From contig CAIXOZ010000085.1 of assembly GCA_903921295.1 (NCBI GenBank), positions 1 through 20,192 on the forward strand: 20,192 nt of DNA, read 5' to 3'. Below are positions 10,501 to 16,354 of this stretch, piece by piece. The position numbers were made by a program, and so were the translations under genes. The stretch's first letter is position 1. Every line of letters begins with the position of its first letter. This DNA comes from an uncultured cyanobacterium (GTDB lineage: Bacteria; Cyanobacteriota; Cyanobacteriia; PCC-6307; Cyanobiaceae). The notes beneath the pieces were generated by a model, which saw only the letters and a list, made by a program, of their open reading frames with translations, made no database searches and was not told where the DNA came from.

Positions 10501-10902
10501 CTGCCAGGTGGCGCGATCGAGGCTGCGGCAGGGATCGTGCCCCTGCAGCCAATGACGCACGCTCAGCGCCTCCGGCTCCTGGCTCAGCGCCGGCAGCTCC
10601 TGCAGCACGGCCCAGACCAGATTCTGGGCCCGCCAGGGATCACTGGCGGTGGCTTCTTCGGAAGCGTCCTCGCCGAGGATCTCATTGACGATCCTGCGCA
10701 GGCGGGCTCCTGGGAAGGGAAAGCGCAGATGGCCGCAGATCCCGAGGCGGAGGGCCAGCTGCTCACCGAGCCAGCGGCTTGTGGGCCAGGTGTTGACCAC
10801 CACCGCCACTTCCGTGAACGGGTCCGGCGGCACGGCTGCCAGGCGTTCGGCCAGGACATCGGCCAGAAATTCGGCCCGGTTGCTGCGGAAGACCGTGAAC
10901 AC
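7525..10902 (-). CDS. recC: RecBCD exonuclease V subunit gamma, RecC
   Basis: RecC is the non-catalytic scaffold of RecBCD that splits the duplex and recognises Chi in the exiting strand. The frame gives 1125 residues, almost exactly the length of E. coli RecC (1122). Family features seen: the N-terminal FTVFRSNRAEFLADVLAERL, TSRWLGEQLALRLGICGHL followed by RFPFPGARLRRIV, the central block TISALEPMRAIPHRVVVLMG followed by DAEVFPRRQTRPGFHLL, and LLITWSCRDPRSGDALPP. As expected for RecC, no helicase Walker motifs were found. The start is a GTG at 10902, directly after the TGA stop (10905-10903) of the upstream metallophosphoesterase, so translation is probably re-initiated from that gene. The 3' end overlaps recB by 4 bp. 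Which Chi sequence it recognises cannot be told from this window. Confidence 0.97.
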   Translation of the reverse strand: MFTVFRSNRAEFLADVLAERLAAVPPDPFTEVAVVVNTWPTSRWLGEQLALRLGICGHLRFPFPGARLRRIVNEILGEDASEEATASDPWRAQNLVWAVLQELPALSQEPEALSVRHWLQGHDPCRSLDRATWQLARAIADAIDDYTLYRPAMVAAWCQGHDHDGWGQPLPDSQRWQPLLFLRLARRLGVQPFGLKVLQATELLQSGDRRHRQEEEPLVLFGLSSMAPVQIQLLQALSVAQPVDLYLLTPCRDLWQRCSDRRRDLQDALALQQPLDLEWLLRAPPLEARFGRLGGEFQQLLEGTGEVILGTWQQRDLFFLAADVAADRPVAPDGQVSGLGSPLLAQLQQQLVDPQAWPRLDHASGDSSLEFHACAGHLRQAQVVRDRVLQLLAADRTLAPRDILVMTPQVDRFAPVLASVFGDAAATGVELPWRLTDRSQQAEAGLSFILLGLLNLAGSRLTASALDPLLESPGLRRRFQLEGEAGRTITDTLQRCGFRWGLDADDRAGDPTHSLSWAIDRLLLGLVLPESPGLAIGGCAPQAPAAGLEDSGRILHLLTWLQRWLRRLRQPRNCQAWGGELRQLLDDLGADPESGDWQRQELLAAIDDWLLASQGSEALLEAPVVAAVLEERLAVDSGRFGHRSGALTISALEPMRAIPHRVVVLMGLDAEVFPRRQTRPGFHLLERSRQLGDPLPADQDRYVLLEALLSARDHLLITWSCRDPRSGDALPPATPVRQWLELLEAALGPGAMAGLLVEHSTNPLERRNFLPLPGRPAPSCDRRLLEARRLIERERCESADRRDLAFGHSALAFGPMPAQAPVSAPAVADAYDDLRRWWLDPQEHWLSGLGIQPREWNRERLDLEALSLDERQRSALFRERLAAVTAQPLAAATLQAAEADDDAQAWLDRNRGRGLLPARSGGVLEATLLQQRWSSLHGCLAALAPEPRLERCRWRQLEVSLRWQGGTLVLLHTAKAQSRQRLELWLQLLLSVAAGQTPEQAVLVARDGERFGIVDTLQPPLIEVAEAELERLQALLEQWRWSCWPLPPGAALVYAQNERERPGSGLVKAIEAWEGGFQRRGEREQEAQALCFGSTLPGRLLFQEPRLALAEERYGPLLDHWSVSP

Positions 10903-11712
10903 TCAGACAGGGCCGACCGCCAGCAGACGCGGAGGGAAAAGGGCGGGATCGGGCTGCAGCGGGCGTGCACCTGCCACCTGACGCACGTCCCGTGTCTCGG
11001 GGCAGTAGGCCGTCAACGGCCCGCCGTAGCAGGCGCCGGTGTCGACGATGACGACGGAGCGATAGCGCCGCAGCGACTGATCGGGGGTGTGACCCACGAT
11101 CACCTCACCGAAACGGCCGTCGTAGTGGCGCCAGAATTCCTGGCGGATGGTCAGATCGGGCTGCCAGGTGCGCAGATCAAAGCCGGCATGGGTGGCCACC
11201 CAGCCGTCTCCCCAGTAGGCAAGGGGCAGGTGCTGCAGGCGTTCCAGCCAGGCGCGGCAGCGGCTCTCCCCCAGCTGGCGCAGGGTCTCGGCATGGGAAG
11301 GGGTGAGCTCCGACCGGGGCCGGACGGAGCGCAGTGTCTGCACCAGGGCCCATTCGTGGTTGCCCATCAGCCAGGTGGCCCGTCCCTGTTGCACCAGCTC
11401 CCAGACGCGTTCCATCGCCTGCTCGATCGCCGGGCCGCGGTTGATCACATCGCCGCAGAAGATCAGATGATCGTCGGCCGGCAGACGGGCCAACAGGGCC
11501 CCAAGGGAGGCTGCGCAGCCATGGACATCGCCGATCACCCAGTGGCGTCGCGGACGCTGAGGCAAGGCCGCCAGAGGCTGGTGAGCCCCGGAAGCTCCGG
11601 ACCATCCGGAAGCTCCGGAGCCTGGAGGTTGCAGAGGACCAGGGGATGCAGAAAGGCTGGGGCTGGGATCAGGGCTGCCGAAGCAGGGTCTCTCAGCCGG
11701 TTCGGACGTCAT
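10903..11712 (-). CDS. Calcineurin-like metallophosphoesterase (PP2A / symmetrical Ap4A hydrolase-like)
   Basis: This is a metal-dependent phosphoesterase of the PPP/ApaH superfamily. The substrate is unknown; such enzymes hydrolyse protein phosphoesters or Ap4A. Counting from ATG 11712, the 269 residues show the full metal-ligand set: WVIGDVHG (58-65), FCGDVINRG (85-93), LMGNHEW (115-121), VATHAGF (His 175) and VIVGHTP (His 208). The first 55 residues are Pro/Ser/Gly-rich and unlike the fold, and the frame stays open up to 11829. I chose 11712 because the longer version would run into the promoter space of the divergent gene at 11844. Neither start has a clear Shine-Dalgarno. Its TGA directly abuts the recC GTG, making it the first gene of the apparent RecBCD operon, so a link to DNA repair or alarmone metabolism is possible but only inferred. 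Confidence 0.88.
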   Translation of the reverse strand: MTSEPAERPCFGSPDPSPSLSASPGPLQPPGSGASGWSGASGAHQPLAALPQRPRRHWVIGDVHGCAASLGALLARLPADDHLIFCGDVINRGPAIEQAMERVWELVQQGRATWLMGNHEWALVQTLRSVRPRSELTPSHAETLRQLGESRCRAWLERLQHLPLAYWGDGWVATHAGFDLRTWQPDLTIRQEFWRHYDGRFGEVIVGHTPDQSLRRYRSVVIVDTGACYGGPLTAYCPETRDVRQVAGARPLQPDPALFPPRLLAVGPV

Positions 11713-11843
11713 GGGGACGACGCATTGGTGCCATTCTGACGCCCCCACGGCCCGGCTGCCCAAAACAAGGCCATCAGAGGCGTGGCCGGATTGGACGCCA
11801 CTGGAGAGCGCTGATACGGTTCGCTCCATCTGCGGGCCGCGGC

Positions 11844-12299
11844 ATGGAAGCCATCGAGCAGCAGGGCGCCAGTGAACAGCCGGACGGCCCTGCCCAGAAC
11901 CGAGGTGAAAGCTCGGAGCCCGAGGCCGGCGCCAGGGCGTCGAACCAGGCCGCCGCGACCAGCCCCATCGACCCGCGCAGCCTGCCGGTGGGCCAGCGCA
12001 TCGGCCTGCTGGTCCGGGCCCTGAACGGAGCGAAGCGCACCAACGAAGCCCTGGCCCGCTGCCGGGATGGGGAGGAGATGCTCGATGTGCTGCTCAACGC
12101 CTCCAGCACCCTCGGGCTCGGCCTCAGCCGCGATCAGCTGGCGAACACCCCGCCGATCCGCGACTGGGTCTGGTGGAAGAACAAGGAGGCCCTGCTGACG
12201 ATCGGCGACAACAAGCCCCGCTACCAACAGGACGGCGGCCAGGGCCTCAAAACGGAGAACGGTTCCGAAGAGAGGAAACGCTTCTTCGGGCTCTTCTGA
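11844..12299 (+). CDS. Conserved hypothetical protein, probably cyanobacterial
   Basis: This protein was not assigned to a named family. From ATG 11844 it has 151 residues: an acidic, Gln/Ala-rich disordered start (1-45), a compact middle with RIGLLVRALNGAKRTNEAL (52-70), RCRDGEEMLDVLLNASSTLG (72-91) and LSRDQLANTPPIRDWVWWKN (94-113), then a charged tail ending KRFFGLF. The block around TPPIRDWVWWK, with its run of aromatics, looks like a strongly constrained element of the kind seen in proteins restricted to picocyanobacteria. The phrase 'dose of Asp/Glu then LGLGLSRDQL' faintly recalls Nif11-type helical leaders, but I do not assign it. There is no signal peptide or membrane segment. It is divergent from the metallophosphoesterase and convergent with ycf54. 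The frame stays open upstream to 11646, but that part lies over the neighbouring gene. Confidence 0.75.
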   Translation: MEAIEQQGASEQPDGPAQNRGESSEPEAGARASNQAAATSPIDPRSLPVGQRIGLLVRALNGAKRTNEALARCRDGEEMLDVLLNASSTLGLGLSRDQLANTPPIRDWVWWKNKEALLTIGDNKPRYQQDGGQGLKTENGSEERKRFFGLF

Positions 12300-12457
12300 C
12301 GCGTCGAGGCCGGGACGTGGGGGCCAGGGCGGCCCTTCAGCCAGAGCTGCACAGGATCCTCGGGGTGCTCGACCCCGAAGGCCCGGCCCCTGCAGAGCCA
12401 GGCAAGCGCGGGGTTCGCCAGCGGCAGGTCGCCACCTGAAAAGGCACGCGCCTGGGT

Positions 12458-12784
12458 TCAGGCCAGGCTGGCCAGGGGATCAGCCAGCCCGAGGCTGGTG
12501 GCATCGAACCTGCCGATCGCCACGAACTCAAGCCGAAGCTTCAGGAAGGCAATGAACTTCTCGTCGGTGGAGATCACCGCGGCCGCGGGCTGGGGCACCT
12601 GGGCCGCGATGGAAGCCAGTTCAGGAGCAGCCAGGAAGGCCGGACGGCGGACCAGCCAGAAGTCGATGGCCTTGCCCTGCTCGCCGTAGTTGCGGACACG
12701 CTCCCGCAGCACCTCCTCCAGCGGTTCCTCCTCGGTGAGGAAACGCTCGCTGGCGGCCACGAAGTGATAGGTGCTGGAGGTCAT
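12458..12784 (-). CDS. ycf54: Ycf54 / DUF2488, Mg-protoporphyrin ester cyclase accessory protein
   Basis: Ycf54 is a small soluble factor needed for assembly or stability of the aerobic Mg-protoporphyrin IX monomethyl ester oxidative cyclase (with AcsF/CycI), which makes the fifth ring of chlorophyll. The 108 residues match the family along their whole length: YHFVAASERFLTEEEPLEEV (6-25), LRERVRNYGEQGKAIDFWLV, RRPAFLAAPELASI, PQPAAAVISTDEKFIAFLKL, and a C-terminal LADPLASL. ATG 12784 overlaps the pdxJ stop as ATGA, so it is probably translated by coupling to pdxJ. About 160 bp separate its stop from the convergent gene ending at 12299, with no clear terminator seen. This is the clearest single marker of an oxygenic phototroph in the window. 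Confidence 0.95.
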   Translation of the reverse strand: MTSSTYHFVAASERFLTEEEPLEEVLRERVRNYGEQGKAIDFWLVRRPAFLAAPELASIAAQVPQPAAAVISTDEKFIAFLKLRLEFVAIGRFDATSLGLADPLASLA

Positions 12785-13530
12785 GGGGTGGTGTTGCCGA
12801 AAAGGGGCTCGCGGCGGGGATTCTGAACCAGAGCCTTCATCTGGCGCACTGCCACCTCCAGGCCGACCACCAGGGCACGGGCCACGATCGTGTGCCCGAT
12901 ATTGAGCTCCTCCATGCCATCGATCGCTGCCACCGGCTCCACGTTCTGATAGGTGAGGCCGTGGCCGGCATTGACCCGCAGGCCGAGGCTGCGGGCGATC
13001 ACGCTCGCTTCGGTGAGCCGCGCCAGCTCCAGCGGTTGCTGCGGCCAGGCCGCTTCGGCATAAGTGCCGGTGTGCAGTTCCACCCAGCGGGCGCCGGTGC
13101 GGGCACTGGCCTCGAGCTGTCGGCGATCCGGATCGACAAACAGGCTGACGCCGATGCCCGCATCCTGAAGACGCGCGACCAGACTCTGCAGAGCAGCGGC
13201 CTGGGCAGCGACATCGAGACCGCCCTCGGTGGTCACCTCCTCACGTTTCTCTGGCACCAGGGTGACCATGTCGGGCCGTAAGCGGAGGGCGATCGCCTCC
13301 ATCTCCGGCGTGGCGGCCATCTCCAGGTTGAGACGGCTGCGCACCGTCTGGCGGAGCAGCTCCACATCGCGATCCTGAATGTGGCGGCGGTCTTCGCGCA
13401 GATGCACGGTGATGCCATCGGCGCCGCCGAGCTCCGCCAGAAGCACACAGGTAACCGGATCCGGCTCCACGGTGCGACGGGCCTGACGCACGGTGGCGAT
13501 GTGATCGAGGTTGACCCCGAGGCTGGCCAT
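12781..13530 (-). CDS. pdxJ: Pyridoxine 5'-phosphate synthase PdxJ
   Basis: PdxJ condenses 3-amino-2-oxopropyl phosphate (1-amino-acetone-3-phosphate) with 1-deoxy-D-xylulose 5-phosphate to give pyridoxine 5'-phosphate in the DXP-dependent vitamin B6 pathway. From ATG 13530 the 249-residue TIM-barrel protein has nearly every family signature: LGVNLDHIATVRQAR near the N terminus, GITVHLREDRRHIQDRDV, LNLEMA, VTLVPEKREEVTTEGGLDV, GVSLFVDPD, WVELHTGTYAEA, LRVNAGHGLTYQNV and EELNIGHTIVARALVVGL. The frame extends four codons further upstream to a TTG (13542), but MASLGVNLDHIA is the usual family start. It is divergent from the plsC-type gene at 13664 and coupled to ycf54 downstream. No defects were seen. 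Confidence 0.98.
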   Translation of the reverse strand: MASLGVNLDHIATVRQARRTVEPDPVTCVLLAELGGADGITVHLREDRRHIQDRDVELLRQTVRSRLNLEMAATPEMEAIALRLRPDMVTLVPEKREEVTTEGGLDVAAQAAALQSLVARLQDAGIGVSLFVDPDRRQLEASARTGARWVELHTGTYAEAAWPQQPLELARLTEASVIARSLGLRVNAGHGLTYQNVEPVAAIDGMEELNIGHTIVARALVVGLEVAVRQMKALVQNPRREPLFGNTTP

Positions 13531-13646
13531 GACAGGACACAAGCGCTGGCGCTGATCCTATGGATCGGGGCCGACCGGCCAACTGCCCGCCGGCGGGCCA
13601 CGGACTTCATCGTCGCTTTTAGGTTTCAGAAATTCGGACGCTTCAC

Positions 13647-13652
13647 AGGAGG
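13647..13652 (+). promoter_or_regulatory. Shine-Dalgarno for the PlsC-family gene
   Basis: AGGAGG lies 11 bases before GTG 13664. It supports this GTG as the start, since no ATG lies nearby in frame and most other genes in the window lack a clear Shine-Dalgarno. Confidence 0.6.
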
Positions 13653-13663
13653 CCAGGGGACAG

Positions 13664-14368
13664 GTGACCGCGCAGCTGGCTCTGGTCGGACGGCAACGGG
13701 GCCTCTGCAACGGCATCAGCCCCTGGCTGGGACCTGTGGCGATGGTGGTCACCCAGGACCTTGTCCTACCGGGCTATTTCGGACCACTGCAGGTGCGTGG
13801 TCAGGAACACCTTCCCAGCAGCGGGCCGGTATTGCTGGCGCCGACCCATCGGGCCCGCTGGGATGCGCTGATGCTCCCCTTCGGAGCCGGCCGCCGTGTC
13901 ACGGGCCGGGATTGCCGGTTCATGGTCAGCAGCGACGAAATGGTGGGCCTGCAGGGCTGGTGCCTGCATCGCCTCGGATGCTTCCCCGTGGACACGCGCC
14001 GGGCCGGGCCAGGATCCCTGCGCTACGCCCTCGATCTGCTGCACCAGGGCGAACAGCTGGTGATGTTCCCCGAAGGCCGGATCCAGCAGCGGGATGAACC
14101 CATCGGCCTCCGTCCGGGGCTGGCCCGTCTGGTGCAGCTTGCCGCTGGCCAGGGGGTTGTTGTGCCGGTGATTCCTGTCGGCATCGCCTACGGCCATGCA
14201 AGGCCCCGCTGGCGCGACCGGGCCGCCATCTGTTTCGGCGCTCCCCAGCACCTCCGCTCCGGCGATCGGGAGGCCGCCCGACGTTTCAATGCAGAGGCCG
14301 CCAGGTCGATGCAGGCAGCCGAAGAGGTGGCTCGGTCCCTGGTGGGGCGGCCGCTGCAGTGCCCGTAG
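13664..14368 (+). CDS. plsC: PlsC-family 1-acylglycerol-3-phosphate acyltransferase
   Basis: This protein is an acyltransferase of the lysophosphatidic acid acyltransferase family, which acylates position 2 of lysophosphatidate in membrane glycerolipid synthesis using acyl-ACP or acyl-CoA. From GTG 13664 the 234 residues show the catalytic HX4D motif in LAPTHRARWDALML (H62, D67), an acceptor-binding region around FMVSSDEMVGLQGWCLHRLG (87-106), FPEGRI (135-140, the glycerol-phosphate site) and a C-terminal VVVPVIPVGIAYG. Residues 15-30 are hydrophobic and could dip into the membrane. It is divergent from pdxJ and 25 bp upstream of the next plus-strand gene. The symbol is by family; cyanobacteria carry several paralogues and the substrate of this one is not known. 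Confidence 0.88.
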   Translation: MTAQLALVGRQRGLCNGISPWLGPVAMVVTQDLVLPGYFGPLQVRGQEHLPSSGPVLLAPTHRARWDALMLPFGAGRRVTGRDCRFMVSSDEMVGLQGWCLHRLGCFPVDTRRAGPGSLRYALDLLHQGEQLVMFPEGRIQQRDEPIGLRPGLARLVQLAAGQGVVVPVIPVGIAYGHARPRWRDRAAICFGAPQHLRSGDREAARRFNAEAARSMQAAEEVARSLVGRPLQCP

Positions 14369-14393
14369 AGTTCGGGTCCATTGCCCCATTGCC

Positions 14394-14930
14394 GTGTCAC
14401 GGCCCCTCGTCGCCCTCAGCCTGACCCTGACGGCCCTGGCCGCCCCTCTGCTCGGCGCCGGTGCCGTTCGCGCTCAGACGGCGACCCCGCAGCGCACGCT
14501 CGAGACCAGCAGCTCCCCCTTCAACATCAACGCTGTCCAGGCCCTTCTGGCCAAGGGTGATGCCGCTGCAGCCGCCGGCAATCTGGCCCAGGCCAACATC
14601 GCCTATGACCAGGCCCGCGACCTCTGCCGCAAACTGGCACCCTGGTATCTGGGTCTGGCCGGTGCCTTCCGCGGACTCGACGCACGCATCCCCAGGGAGA
14701 TGGACCTGAAGGGGCGCGAGGTGCTGGAACTGCAGGTGAAATCCAACATGCGCCTGGCTGCTCTTTATCGCCGCATGAATCAACCGGAAATCGCGGTTCC
14801 GCTGCTGGTGGAAGTGGTGAAGCTCGTCACCCCGGCCTCGGTGGATGGCCAGAAGGCTTACCAGAGCCTGGTTGAACTGGGGTTCGTGAGCATCCCCTAC
14901 GCCGGCCCGAGCGCCGAAGGCGGCAAGTGA
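14394..14930 (+). CDS. Secreted conserved hypothetical protein, helical (TPR-like)
   Basis: This is an exported protein of unknown function. From GTG 14394 the 178 residues start with a clear signal peptide: SRPLVALSLTLTALAAPLLG, then AGAVRA with cleavage probably after AVRAQ. The mature part is Ala/Leu-rich and helical: NAVQALLAKGDAAAAAGNLA with QANIAYDQARDLCRKLAPWY (about 44-84) reads like a helix-turn-helix of the TPR kind. Two further blocks follow, VLELQVKSNMRLAALYRRM and EIAVPLLVEVVKLV, and the protein ends SLVELGFVSIPYAGPSAEGGK. The start was chosen because the signal peptide begins directly at this GTG; the same frame is open further upstream but lies over the acyltransferase gene. 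It probably sits in the periplasm or thylakoid lumen. The genes on either side (25 bp after the acyltransferase, 86 bp before bolA) do not reveal its job. Confidence 0.8.
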   Translation: MSRPLVALSLTLTALAAPLLGAGAVRAQTATPQRTLETSSSPFNINAVQALLAKGDAAAAAGNLAQANIAYDQARDLCRKLAPWYLGLAGAFRGLDARIPREMDLKGREVLELQVKSNMRLAALYRRMNQPEIAVPLLVEVVKLVTPASVDGQKAYQSLVELGFVSIPYAGPSAEGGK

Positions 14931-14960
14931 ATCCAGGCGTTCCATCACGCCGTCGCCACC

Positions 14961-14977
14961 GGATCGCTTCGCGATCC
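14961..14977 (+). terminator. Stem-loop between secreted protein gene and bolA
   Basis: A perfect 7-bp inverted repeat, GGATCGC-TTC-GCGATCC, lies 30 bp after the stop of the secreted protein gene. There is no T-run after it, so it is only a possible terminator or a mRNA 3'-end stabilising hairpin. Confidence 0.35.
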
Positions 14978-15016
14978 AATCCCTGAAGTCACCCCGCCGC
15001 TGTTCTCCCTCTCTCC

Positions 15017-15250
15017 ATGGTTCAACCCGATCAGGTCAAGGCCGCGATCGTTGCCGCTTTGCCCGACGCGGCGGTCAGCGTTGAAGATCTCACCGGCGGC
15101 GGTGACCACCTTCAGGTCAGCGTTGTGTCTGCCGCCTTCAACGGACTGAGCCGCGTCAGGCAGCATCAGCTCGTGTACGGAGCCCTGCGGCAGGAACTGG
15201 CCACCGAAGCCATTCATGCCCTGGCCCTGCAAACCTCCCTTCCAGCCTGA
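15017..15250 (+). CDS. bolA: BolA family protein
   Basis: This is a small BolA-fold protein that partners monothiol glutaredoxins through a shared [2Fe-2S] cluster and is used in iron sensing or Fe-S trafficking. The 77 residues show the family pattern: a first helix QVKAAIVAALPDAAVSVEDL, the GGGDHLQVSVVSAAFNGLSR strand-turn block with the conserved His (HLQV), then VRQHQLVYGALRQEL and a final EAIHALALQTSLP. The short length is normal for the mono-domain BolA/IbaG type. ATG 15017 starts it; no good Shine-Dalgarno is visible. Only 17 bp separate it from grxD, so they are probably co-transcribed, which fits the known physical BolA-Grx complex. Confidence 0.94.
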   Translation: MVQPDQVKAAIVAALPDAAVSVEDLTGGGDHLQVSVVSAAFNGLSRVRQHQLVYGALRQELATEAIHALALQTSLPA

Positions 15251-15267
15251 TTTCCCCATCCCTCGTC

Positions 15268-15591
15268 ATGGATTCCTCCACCCAGCAGCGCATCCAGAGC
15301 CTGATCAGCAGCAGCCCGGTCTTCGTGTTCATGAAGGGGAACAAGCTGATGCCCCAGTGCGGCTTCTCGAACAACGTCGTTCAGATTCTCAATTCGCTCG
15401 GCGTGTCGTTTGAAACCTTTGATGTGCTCTCCGACATGGAGATCCGTCAGGGCATCAAGGAGTTCTCCGACTGGCCGACCATTCCCCAGGTGTATGTGAA
15501 CGGGGAATTCATCGGTGGCTCCGACATCCTGATCGAGCTCTACAACTCCGGCGAACTGCGCGAAACCCTCACGGTGGCTCTCGGCTCCTGA
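15268..15591 (+). CDS. grxD: Monothiol glutaredoxin Grx4/GrxD
   Basis: This is a CGFS-type monothiol glutaredoxin that binds a [2Fe-2S] cluster with glutathione and passes it on or signals iron status with BolA. The 107 residues contain VFVFMKGNKLMPQCGFSNNV (18-37) with the active-site C31-G-F-S, and then FETFDVLSDMEIRQGIKEFS, the cis-Pro motif WPTIPQVYVNGEFIGGSDIL and the terminal ELYNSGELRETL. The length is typical for a single-domain Grx4. It follows bolA by 17 bp. A 7-bp hairpin (CTCGGCT-CCTG-AGCCGAG, 15580-15597) spans its stop codon and could end the transcript, though no T-run follows. Confidence 0.97.
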   Translation: MDSSTQQRIQSLISSSPVFVFMKGNKLMPQCGFSNNVVQILNSLGVSFETFDVLSDMEIRQGIKEFSDWPTIPQVYVNGEFIGGSDILIELYNSGELRETLTVALGS

Positions 15592-15597
15592 GCCGAG
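15580..15597 (+). terminator. Hairpin across the grxD stop codon
   Basis: CTCGGCT and AGCCGAG form a perfect 7-bp stem with a CCTG loop, and the grxD TGA (15589-15591) lies in the loop and 3' arm. It is followed by C-rich sequence instead of T's, so a classical intrinsic terminator is doubtful. Confidence 0.35.
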
Positions 15598-15598
15598 C

Positions 15599-15811
15599 CT
15601 CCCTCGCTGACCCTGGGCGGGGCCACAGACCGCTGATCCTCTGGGTCGGCGGCCAGACCGTGGACCTGTGTCGTGGCTCGCGCTGCCTCCTGGCAGGCCT
15701 TGGGCGTTTGATCGCCAAAGGGCGGCAGAGTCCTGAACCGCATGGGCTTCAGCCCCCCGCTGCAGTCGAGCGGAAGCCAGAGCAACGGTGTCTCTGGGAA
15801 CAGCGAGGGGG
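15599..15811 (+). ncRNA. Candidate structured RNA (6S-like shape), unproven
   Basis: This non-coding stretch of about 213 bases folds by eye into a closed rod. An 11-bp closing helix joins 15599-15609 to 15801-15811. Inside are a hairpin at 15630-15652 (CCGCTGA with TCGGCGG), an apical hairpin at 15698-15721 (CCTTGGGCG, loop TTTGAT, CGCCAAAGG, one mismatch) with CTGCC/GGCAG outside it, and a 3'-arm double stem (GGCTT/AAGCC around CCGCT/AGCGG, 15745-15778). Two of these helices contain a T-G wobble that would become A-C on the other strand, which favours the plus strand. The overall shape recalls 6S RNA, but no sequence identity to 6S was recognised and GC-rich DNA folds easily. No convincing promoter was seen. 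SRP RNA, RNase P RNA and tmRNA signatures were looked for and not found. Confidence 0.35.
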
Positions 15812-15846
15812 TAACCACCCGATGGCCTTGTCCTCAGGAGGGCCTC

Positions 15847-16113
15847 TCAGTTCCGCCCGGTTTCGTAGAGGGTGCTCACATCACCGCCGGGGCCGATGAA
15901 ACTCGATGGATCAAGAATCCAACGATCGACCAGCTCCTCGAGGCGCTGCTGCGCGATCGGATCGAGCACTTCCGTACGCCTGAGGGCATGGAGGTAGCCA
16001 TCCGCGTAGAGGCGCAGCTCGGAGGGGCCGTGGTAACGACTGGCCAGATCCTGGCAGGCGTCACACACCGACTGGAAATGGCGGATGGCGGTGGGATCCT
16101 GAAGGCTGGTCAT
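15847..16113 (-). CDS. Small conserved cyanobacterial protein, DUF6761-like
   Basis: This 88-residue soluble protein of unknown function resembles the cyanobacterial DUF6761 family as I remember it: an N-terminal MTSLQDPTAIRHFQSVCDAC, then SELRLYADGYLHALRR (31-46), VLDPIAQQRLEELVDRWI (49-66), and a short LDPSSFIGP before a variable end. It is predicted all-helical, with no signal peptide or membrane segment. ATG 16113 is the first start and fits the family N terminus; no Shine-Dalgarno is visible. It is divergent from the response regulator gene, with about 240 bp between the two starts. The family name is from memory and was not checked. Confidence 0.8.
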   Translation of the reverse strand: MTSLQDPTAIRHFQSVCDACQDLASRYHGPSELRLYADGYLHALRRTEVLDPIAQQRLEELVDRWILDPSSFIGPGGDVSTLYETGRN

Positions 16114-16354
16114 GGCCGGAAGTGAGGCAGGAGGCGCGGCTCGGGCATCGAGCGGTCAGGGGAGTGACTGCCGATGGTCGGAGACGGAGTGGACCGTCCC
16201 TGGGCCGGAGACGGCAGGTGGAGGGGAAGAAACGACCGAACGGATCGGTGAGGGGACAGATGGAAAGGCATCGCCCGATACCGGCTTCCATCATGAATGC
16301 TCGTTAGCGTAGGAACAATTGCCCGATCGAGTGGATCTCCCCCCGAGCCCTTCC
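16114..16354. promoter_or_regulatory. Divergent intergenic region (DUF6761-like gene / response regulator)
   Basis: This space must hold promoters for both flanking genes. The only weak candidate seen is AACAAT (16314-16319) as a -10 element for the plus-strand regulator. No NtcA site (GTA-N8-TAC) and no HLR1 tandem repeat was found. Confidence 0.3.

Noticed and set aside
10414..11739. Plus-strand frame opposite recC and the metallophosphoesterase
   Set aside because: Both minus-strand genes have complete family motifs; the plus-strand product has none.
12300..12457. tRNA or terminator between the convergent genes
   Set aside because: No T-loop consensus in a cloverleaf context and no stem followed by a T-run was found.
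13381..14097. Plus-strand frame spanning the pdxJ 5' end and the acyltransferase
   Set aside because: It crosses two well-supported genes and has low-complexity Arg/Pro/Gly sequence.
15592..15846. tmRNA, SRP RNA or RNase P RNA
   Set aside because: The proteolysis-tag codons, the SRP core GGAAGGAAGCAGC-type motif and the RNase P conserved blocks are absent on both strands.
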